A stretch of DNA of 64,000 nt from Rhinopithecus roxellana (Eukaryota > Chordata > Mammalia > Primates > Cercopithecidae), in the NCBI RefSeq assembly GCF_007565055.1, contig NC_044558.1:83025444-83089443 (forward strand). Reading direction: 5' to 3'. Positions 49,693 to 58,600 of this stretch are shown here, piece after piece. A program made the translations under genes and the position numbers. The notes under the pieces were generated by a model, which worked only from the letters and a program-made list of their open reading frames with translations, was not told where the DNA came from and did not search any database. Every line of letters begins with the position of its first letter. Within the stretch, counting starts at the first letter, position 1.

Positions 49693-52600
49693 GTAGGTAC
49701 CGAATCTGAGTTTAAAGCCAGGGATATTTTTCTACTACGTTCCAAAGAGTGGGTGAACGGCTCTCAGAGCCTTGTTCGTGTGTATGTGTGTGGACAAAAT
49801 GGCGCCGCGGCCTTCTTCTGCGCCCGCCATCATGGCTGCCTGCTGTAGGGAGGGGGAAGTAAGGCGGTGTTGATGGGGGTGGGGAGCCGCAGGGAGTGCC
49901 TTTTTTTTCCAGAACTTTCCTCACCTCTTCTCCAATCCTACGTTCCTTTTGGCCCGCTGAACTTCCTCCATTTTCGCTTATTCACACTGGCCAGTGATTT
50001 ATACTAAGTTTTTTAGGGACTGAGAATTTGCAGTGGAGAAAGGGGCTGGGAAAGAGAAAGACGATCAGGAGTGGTCTCTGAAAAGTACTGGATCAAAAAG
50101 GCGATGTCTGTTAAGGGATAGTGTGGCAGAAGAGAGCGACTTGTAGCGATTTTTTTTTTTTTGTACGCTCAATGAGATGCTTCTAGTTGTATAATTCCAA
50201 TTAGTGTTTGTCAGTATAAGCCTTATTATTGTGTATTAACGAGCTAGGAAGGTATTGCTGAAAAGGAGTGAAAATTCAGCTTAAAAGGTTGTGGAACTAC
50301 CAATTCTGACTGATGCGCGGTTTCTGAAGTGGCCCGTGATGTCATCAATTTGAAGTCCGAGAAGAATTATAGTTAAGTCTTGTCACTGACGTTGCTCCTT
50401 TAAATTTAAACCCTTCGTTGACCCAAGAGGAGCTACCGTTCGTAAATTACCTATTCTGAACAATAAGCCTGCGTGTGTATAAGATGCCCAATTCTGACGG
50501 ATCCACATTATTTTGTGCTTACTTTATTTTTATTCCGTTAAAAGGAAAATGTAAAGATTTTGCATTCCTTTTTACTAAAAAATTATATCATTTTCCGTAA
50601 TAATTATGACTCCTAAACGTAGTGATAATTTTAAAGTTTGCTCTTCCCAATAATTGGAATGCCTGGTATTAGGCAGATGATTTTCTTCCACTCCCTACCC
50701 TTCCAATATCTAGTTGATTGAGTTTAGACTCGTTTTTACTTACTGTTTTCCTTTGTTTGGTGTTTTGGGCCTTAGTATACTTAAAGAGTAATACTATTTT
50801 TCTTGGGTTGCAGGGTTTTTTTGTGTTTTTTTGAGACGGAGTTTTGCTCTTGTCCAGGCTGGAGTGCAATGGCGCGATCTTGGCTCACTGCAACATCCGC
50901 CTCCCGGGTTCAAGCGATTCTCCTGCCTCAGCCTCCCAAGTAGCTGGGGTTACAGGCGCCCACCACCACACCCGGCTGATTTTTTTGTATTTTTAGTAGA
51001 GACGGGGTTTCACCATGTCGGACAGGCTGGTCTCGATCTCCTGACCTCAGATGATCCACCCGCCTCGGCCTCCCAAAGTGCTGGGATGACAGGCGTGAGC
51101 CACCGCGCCTGCCCAGGTTCCAATATTTTAAAAAGTGAATTCAAACATGTACTTATGCTGTGCCTTGTTCAATAAAAAGACAATCCCCTGGAGAAGTGGC
51201 CTAGTATTCAATCTAGTGCTTACCTTCTTCGCAGTGGAAAAAGATTTGTCTACTATGTTTCGAGCCCTTATTAGAGTTTGCAACAAAATGTAAGTGATAA
51301 GAAACCAAAGTGGCTGCCTCGTAGAGCCAGTGCTGGAATAGAAGGCTGTTTTGCAGTTAACGTTTATGTGTACATATAGATTCGTACTAAATTAAAGCTT
51401 AGATAATTTCAGAGCAATTTTAATATTCAGTTGTTGGTGGTTTTTTCCCTGTATTATGCTACTATAAAATATCCTCAGGGAAATAAAAGTTTTCCATGGC
51501 CTCAATGACCACATGTCATTCCTGTCTGTTTAGTGTTAAGATGGTTTTTGTTGTGGCTCCGTAGTATATTTTACAGATGAAAATGGTTGATGTAAGTTTA
51601 GGTTAGCCTGTGTCACAGGAAGGTTTCTCTGTTGCCTAGCTTTGTGATGTTAAGCATCAAGTTAAAGTTAGATAAACCATTGCCTGAAAACTGCCTAACT
51701 TTTCCGTGCAAGGGTTGCTTTCGATTCTAGTCTTGTTCTCTGCAAAAGTAAATGGGATTTGCCAGTAGTTAAGGAATTCTATCTCTGACAGAAAGTGTCA
51801 TGCACTGAGAGAAGTGATAGCGGTGCTTAAAATTTTTGAGATCACTTCTGTTTACTAAGTGTAAGCTGTACAAACACTTAGCAAGTAGTGGATGAGTCTG
51901 AAATAGTCCTTAAGGATAATGATGAAAAAATCCAAGTGTCCACTGTTCATTGTGAAAAATCAGAATCGTCCTTAATAATACAGCATCATGGAGATGCAGT
52001 ATTTTAAGCAAGTCAGCTAATGTTGCTGGATCTCATCTGTGAAACGACAAAGTTGAACTCTATTATTATAAGGGATGAAAACCTTTCGGCATAAAAATTT
52101 TGTGGTTCCAGAAGTCACCCAGACTGGAGAAATAAGTACGTATACAATATGCTGGCATGAGAGCCTCCCTGGTAGTTACTTTCTTTTATTTCTTACTGTT
52201 CTTTTTATACCATTGTTAGAGGAAAAACATGTAATTTATGTCTTTCACCTCATAATTGAACTGCAAAACCTTTCTTTTTTTTAATTTATTACTTTATTCC
52301 CTAAGTCTAGCATTGGTTTTGGCACGTTTTTGACCCTCAGTAAATACTTGTTGAAGTAACCTGACCTCTCACAACTTCATTTGTTAAAATACAATATACC
52401 CATTCATTGTACTTGATATTTGGTATTCATTTTCTGGACTAATCTTCCTAAAGGAGGAAGTTCTCTAATGTGATTCCTTCTGCTGAAGACTATCGATTCC
52501 CTATTTATTCAATCCAGATTCCTTCTGATGTTGTGAAAAGTCCATAAACTGTTTCTGTAAAGAGCTGGATGGTAAATATTTTTGGCTTTGTGGGCCATGT

Positions 52601-55600
52601 GTAGTCTCTGTCACATTCTTTCCCAGGCTGGAGGGGCAGTAGCACAATCTTAGCTCACTTCAACCTCTGCTTCCTGGGTTCAAGCCGTTCTCCTGTCTCA
52701 ACCTCTTGAGTAGCTGCTATTACAGGCACACCCCACCAAACTCAGCTAATTTTTGTGTTTTTAGTAGAAACGGGGTTTTACCATGTTGGCTAGACTGGTC
52801 TCAAACTCATGACCTCAGGTTATCCACCCACCTCAACCTCCCAAAATGCTAGGATTACAGGCATGAGCCACAGCACTGGCCTTTTAAGTGCCTTTGGTTT
52901 TAACAGTTCACTCTTTACAGTGCTATTTACTGAAGTTATTTATTAAATATGCCTAAACTACTTTAAAAAAAAAATGTAAAAACCATTCCTAGCTCAAGGC
53001 CATACAGAAACAGGATGAGGACCATAGCTTGCAAACCTTTCCTAAGTAATCAATTCCCCAGGTGTATCAATTATTTTATTTTCATATTATCTTCTCTGGT
53101 CAGATAGCCTACCATTGTCTACCTTCCACATTAGTTGAAACTTGTAAAATTTATATTGTAATAATTACTTACAAAGTGCTTTAAAGCAGAAACAACTTAA
53201 TATTTTCATAGCCCAGAGCACATGTGAGGAGAGGCAGACCATATTTTGCAGCAACACTGTGCCAAGGGGCTGTTTTCATTAGAGGGTTATGACATTAAGA
53301 TGAGGTTCTCACTTTGGTAAGTTAATTTTCTGTTTATTATTTTATAATATTTTAAAGGCATTCTGTTTTAAGATTTTATGATCTTGAGTATCTTTAAGCT
53401 TTAACAACTCATTTTTGATGTTTGACATGTATGCTAATTTAAAAGTATTGGTAAAGTCAGTTAAATGCATTCACACATCTAAAAAGGACTGTATTTTCTC
53501 TGCTTAAATGCTTATTGGAAATACTTGGAGACCTTATTCCTCCCCTACTCCACCCCATGTTTTAAAAGTTATAAAAATAATCGTTAGAAAACTAAAGATA
53601 CATCAGTCTAAATATGTAGGTCTCGCTTTAGTATCAGGTTCGTCATTTCAAGTCATTCAGGCTTATTAGTGTACAAAGCATATTTATTTATTTGGAAAGC
53701 AGGCATTCTGATTTATTGATGTGGGGGACTATCTTCCCTTCCTTTGTCCCCTCTTTTAAGAAATTGAAAACATTTAAAATGTAATTAAGAACTTTAATCA
53801 TTTGTTTTTAAACTTTTAGGCTAGTGATACAGAACGAGATGGACTAGCCCCAGAAAAGACATCACCAGATAGAGATAAGAAAAAAGAGCAGTCAGATGTA
53901 TCTGTTTCTCCTAGAGCTTCAAAACATCATTATTCAAGATCACGATCAAGGTCAAGAGAAAGAAAAAGAAAGTCAGGTATGAATTCTTAGAGGTGGTATA
54001 TCAGCATTTATATAAGATATGTAGACCTGTTGTATAAGAAGACATACGTTTAGTTTGTTGGCCGGGCGTGGTGACTCAAGCCTGTAATCCCAGCACTTTG
54101 GGAGGCCAAGGCAGGCAGATCACCTGAGGCCGGGAGCAAAAATACAAAAATTGACACAATCTCAGCCCAATGCAACCTCCATCTCCTAGATTCAAGCAAT
54201 TCTCCGGCCTCAGCCTCCTGAGTAGTTGGGATTACAGGCATGCGCCACCAAGCCCAGCTAATTTTTGTATTTTTAGTAGAGACAGGGTTTCGCCATGTTG
54301 GAACGTATCAAATATAATTCAGCCTGTTTATTTTCTTTCGTTTTTATTTTTCTTTCTTTTTTTTTTTTTTTTTTGAGATGGAGTTTCGCTCAGTTGCCTA
54401 GGCTGGAGTGCAGTGGCGGGATCTCAGCTCACTGCAAGCTCCGCCTCCTGGGTTCACGCTGTTCTCCTGCCTCAGCCTCCCGAGTAGCTGGGACTATAGG
54501 CGCCTGCCACCATGCCAGGCTAATTGTTTGTATTTTTGGTAGAGATGGGGTTTCACCGTGTTAACCAGGATGGTCTCGATCTCCTGACCTCGTGATCTGC
54601 CCGCCTCGACCTCCCAAAGTGCTGGGATTACAGGTGTGAGCCACCGTGCTCAGCCTTGTTTTTATTTTTCTTAATGGCTTACCTCTCTCTACTAAACCCC
54701 CTTATGAATTTGCTATAGACTAGGAAACTAGATGGGCTGGTCAGAATGTATGTAAAATACTAAAAGTCTATGACTGTTTAAAAGATGTATCTAAGCTGCT
54801 TTATATCCTGGTTTGCTCAGATTTCTTGATTTGTTTCACATATGTGTTGTATTAATGTAGAATAATCCCACCTGTGCCATAAAAAAATTAGTCATTGGAA
54901 GAAGACTAATGGGAGTCATTTTTCTCCAGCGTTGAGTTTTTTGAGATGAGATGTTTCTCCAACTTTGTTTATGGTGAATATTTTGGTGTGTATTCACAGA
55001 TAATGAAGGAAGAAAACACAGGAGCCGGAGCAGAAGCAAAGAGGTAATTAACACTTTGTAGTGAATAGGTACTTTAAAATACTTGTAAAGTGTCTGGTAG
55101 AAAGATTTGTATGAATATAAGACATTTGTCAAGGTAAGTACCAAACTTGAAATTTAAAAGGTTTATTGGGTTATAAAATAAGCATGACTTTTATTCATCA
55201 TTTTTGAAGAAGATGTTTATGTGAAAAGTACCTTCAAAACCTTAATTTTATTATATTGTGAAAATACTCACAATAAAAATTTCATATGAAGAATATGATT
55301 GGTTTTTTTAGGCCTGTCACACAGAGCTTCCATTAATTTGAGGTCCCGAGTCTCCTGGTGCCTGAGAGTTGCTCAGGATTTTTAAACAGCAATCATCTTT
55401 ACATAGCAATACCCTAGATATCTGTGGACTGCTTTTTCTTTATGAATGATAACAGGAGTTTTTTCTTTTGCAAACTAGTTCAGTTTCCCTAATAGTATTG
55501 AATTTTGAAATAAAGGTTTGAGTGAGGGACAGCTGAAAAGGTGGCGGTAACACCAAACTTGAGGAAAATGAAAGGCAACAGCTCTATTGCAGAGGAGTTA

Positions 55601-58600
55601 CTTGTTGACCCACCTGAGAAGACAGGAATGAGCCAATAAGTAAGAGTAGAAGTATTAGCCAGAAAGGAAGAAGAGTTGTGGGGGCTGGGCAAGGGACTTC
55701 TAAAACAAGTGTGGGCAGGGACTTCACCTCTTCCCCTAATGGAAGCTCTGTTAAATTTTTAATTTAGGAGAGTTTTTGTGAAAATGACTATTTTGTTTAG
55801 CTCACATGATAACATTTCTATAATAAATCATACTCAGCGTGCTAATGCGCGAAGAGACTGAACTGAAGACGCTGCAGACTCAGATAGCAAAATAATAAGC
55901 CTACTTCATGATAAGGTAACTATTAGTCATTCAAACTCCTATTTCCCTTAAATATATCTTAAATCAGTTAAGGGTTTTAATGTTTTTTTTATAAATTAAT
56001 AGTAATGTTATGTTTGAAAAACTGGTTTGAAATAAACTTTAAAACCTTTAGAAGTTTAACCACTTAAGACTTTTCCAGTCTGCCTCTTTATAGCAAAACC
56101 AAGAAAAATTTCTTTTCTAAGCTCATATAGAGAACTGGCAATGAAACTAAAATTTAGTTGTGTCTCCAGGTCTCTTATTTTTCTGCAAATAATAAATTAC
56201 ATACTATGATCATTTTCAGCTGTATCATCATGCATGTTCCAAAATGATTGGCCAAGTTTTATTTCTAAGAAACATTAATCGTGAGTGCAAAGAAACATGC
56301 TATGGCCTTTTGGGAAACAGTAGTGTCTTATTACAGTGGAAAAGTGGTAGCCTGGGCATCAGAAAAATATGGGATATAGGTTCAGCTCACCCATGTAGCT
56401 TTGTAACTTTAGATGTTAGTTATACATAAAATAAAGGGATTAAGTTAGAGGATGTGAGTTTCCTTCCAGATTTAAAATTTAGTGATTCAGAGATGTCTAG
56501 GATTTTAAGCTTTAGCTACAAGATGAATTTGACAGATCTTCCTGTAGGGAACTATAGTATGTAGCACTTCTACTTTGGTATTTGTTAGGATGAGACTTGA
56601 TTATGCAGTTAATTTTAGCTGAGTCTCTGAATGCACATGTGAAGGCCTTGGTCTTTTTAAAGTATGGGGGCAGTATGTCTTGTGTGATGGCACGTGGATT
56701 AATTGTTATACCTAGTTTGGTTTCTTTAAAATTAAAACATACAGTTGCCATTTCTACCCTAGGTACATGAAATGTAATACTCCTCCAAGCCTATTGGGAT
56801 ACTGCAAGATGAAAAGTGATTCCTTCACAGTTTAGACATTGGGAGGAAAATCAAGAGCTGTCTTGTAGAGGATGTAGCAGGCAGTATAACTATAAAAGGG
56901 ATACTGCATCTCTGTGTAAAATAATTTGAAATTATAGAAAATATTAGTACTTAGTAATAATTATACTAATTGAAATGCGTTTCTGGTGCACTTTTTGTGT
57001 CATTATCTCCATTACTTAATATTATGTACTCTGGATTTAGAAGTTGATGTATATACATGGTCTGTATTCTTTTAGATAAACATAAGGGATTCCTCTTTTG
57101 TCTGGCATAATGGCTTTTCAATATTTCAACTTTAAAAATCATTATTTCGGTTGTATTGAAAATATTTTGGGGAGGAACTACATTTTGGGTGTTTATAGTA
57201 AAAAAAAAAAAATAGTAATTACATCTGCAACATTTGGGTGATGTGAAACTAGATCATTTTTTTTTATTTGCCACACACTCCTAAGGTTACTAATGTTGCA
57301 TCACAACATTTTTGTCTACTGATACCCATACTAACTCTCTTTGTTGCACTATTTTCCTGAAAGAACCAACTTCTTCTTAAAACAGGCAAGAAGACATGAA
57401 TCCAAAGATAAATCCTCTAAGAAACACAAGTCTGAGGAACATAATGACAAAGAACATTCTTCTGATAAAGGAAGAGAACGACTAAATTCATCTGAAAATG
57501 GTGAGGACAGGCACAAACGCAAAGAAAGAAAGTCATCAAGAGGCAGAAGTCACTCAAGATCTAGGTCTCGTGAAAGGTAAGTCATTTTGTATTATAATTT
57601 AGTACCTTCTAACAAGATATGAGTTACGTAAAGTTTCTCATCAACCCAGCAACACCCAAAAAAAATCGTAATTAGGGAGTTTTTCTTGTTCGTTTGTTTG
57701 GGTTTGTGGTGTTGTCGTCTTCCTTTGGGCTTTGTGCTTTGCTTTCTCATCATGCAAAAACGGGGGATAAGGGATGACTAAATCTCAACTAAGTGCCTAG
57801 ATTTCTTTTTTTTTTTTTTTTAGACAGAGTCTCGCTGTATTGCCCAGGCTGCAGTGCAGCGGTGTGATCTCAGCTCACTGCAACCTCTGCCTCCTGGGTT
57901 CAAGCAATTCTCCTATCTCAGCCTCCCAAGTAGCTGGGATTACAGGCATGTGCTACCCATGCCTGGCTAGTTTTTGTATTTTTAGTAGAGATGAGGTTTC
58001 ACCCTGCTGGCCAGGCTGGTCTCAAACTCCTGATCTCAGGTGATCCACCCATCTCAGCCTCCCAAAGTTCTGGGATTACAGGTGTGAGCCACCGCACCCG
58101 GCCTAGATTTTCTTTTTTGAGATGGTCTCTGTGTTGTCCTAACTAGAGTGCAGTGGTGTGCTCTCAGCACACTGCAGCCTCTTGGCCTCCAGGGCTCAAG
58201 TGATCCAACCTCAGCCTCCTGAGCAGCTAAGACCACAGACATGCGCCACCACACCCAGCTAATCTCTTGGTATTTTTTGTAGAGCCAGGTTTTTGCCATG
58301 TTGTGCAGGCTGTTCTCGAATTCTTGGGCTCAAGCAATGTGCCGGCCGGCCTTGGCCTCCTGAAGTGCTGGGATTTCGGGAGTGAGTCACTCTGTCCAGC
58401 TGAGATTTTTAACCACTTAATCTGTCTGGCACTGAAAAAATCATATTGTTAAACTGTGTGGTTTAAGCCAATAAACAGTCCTTTTGCATCATCGATGTGA
58501 TGTAGAAGGTGTTTGCTGCTAGACTGCAATTAGATTTTTTTGATGTTGGAGTATAGATAAAAAGATTTTTGAGAAACTGGACCACAGCTCAAATTTGTGA

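Larger units (their letters stand above)
49000..49870. promoter_or_regulatory. CpG island over both first exons (approximate limits)
   Basis: CpG frequency rises sharply above the surrounding AT-rich introns, especially 49310-49700 and 49795-49835. Limits are visual, not computed. Confidence 0.8.

Noticed and set aside
55593..55639. A second possible exon in RSRC2 intron 3 (AG before AGGAGTTACT, GTAAGA after)
   Set aside because: The acceptor has no pyrimidine tract and the segment does not link to any isoform I can build.
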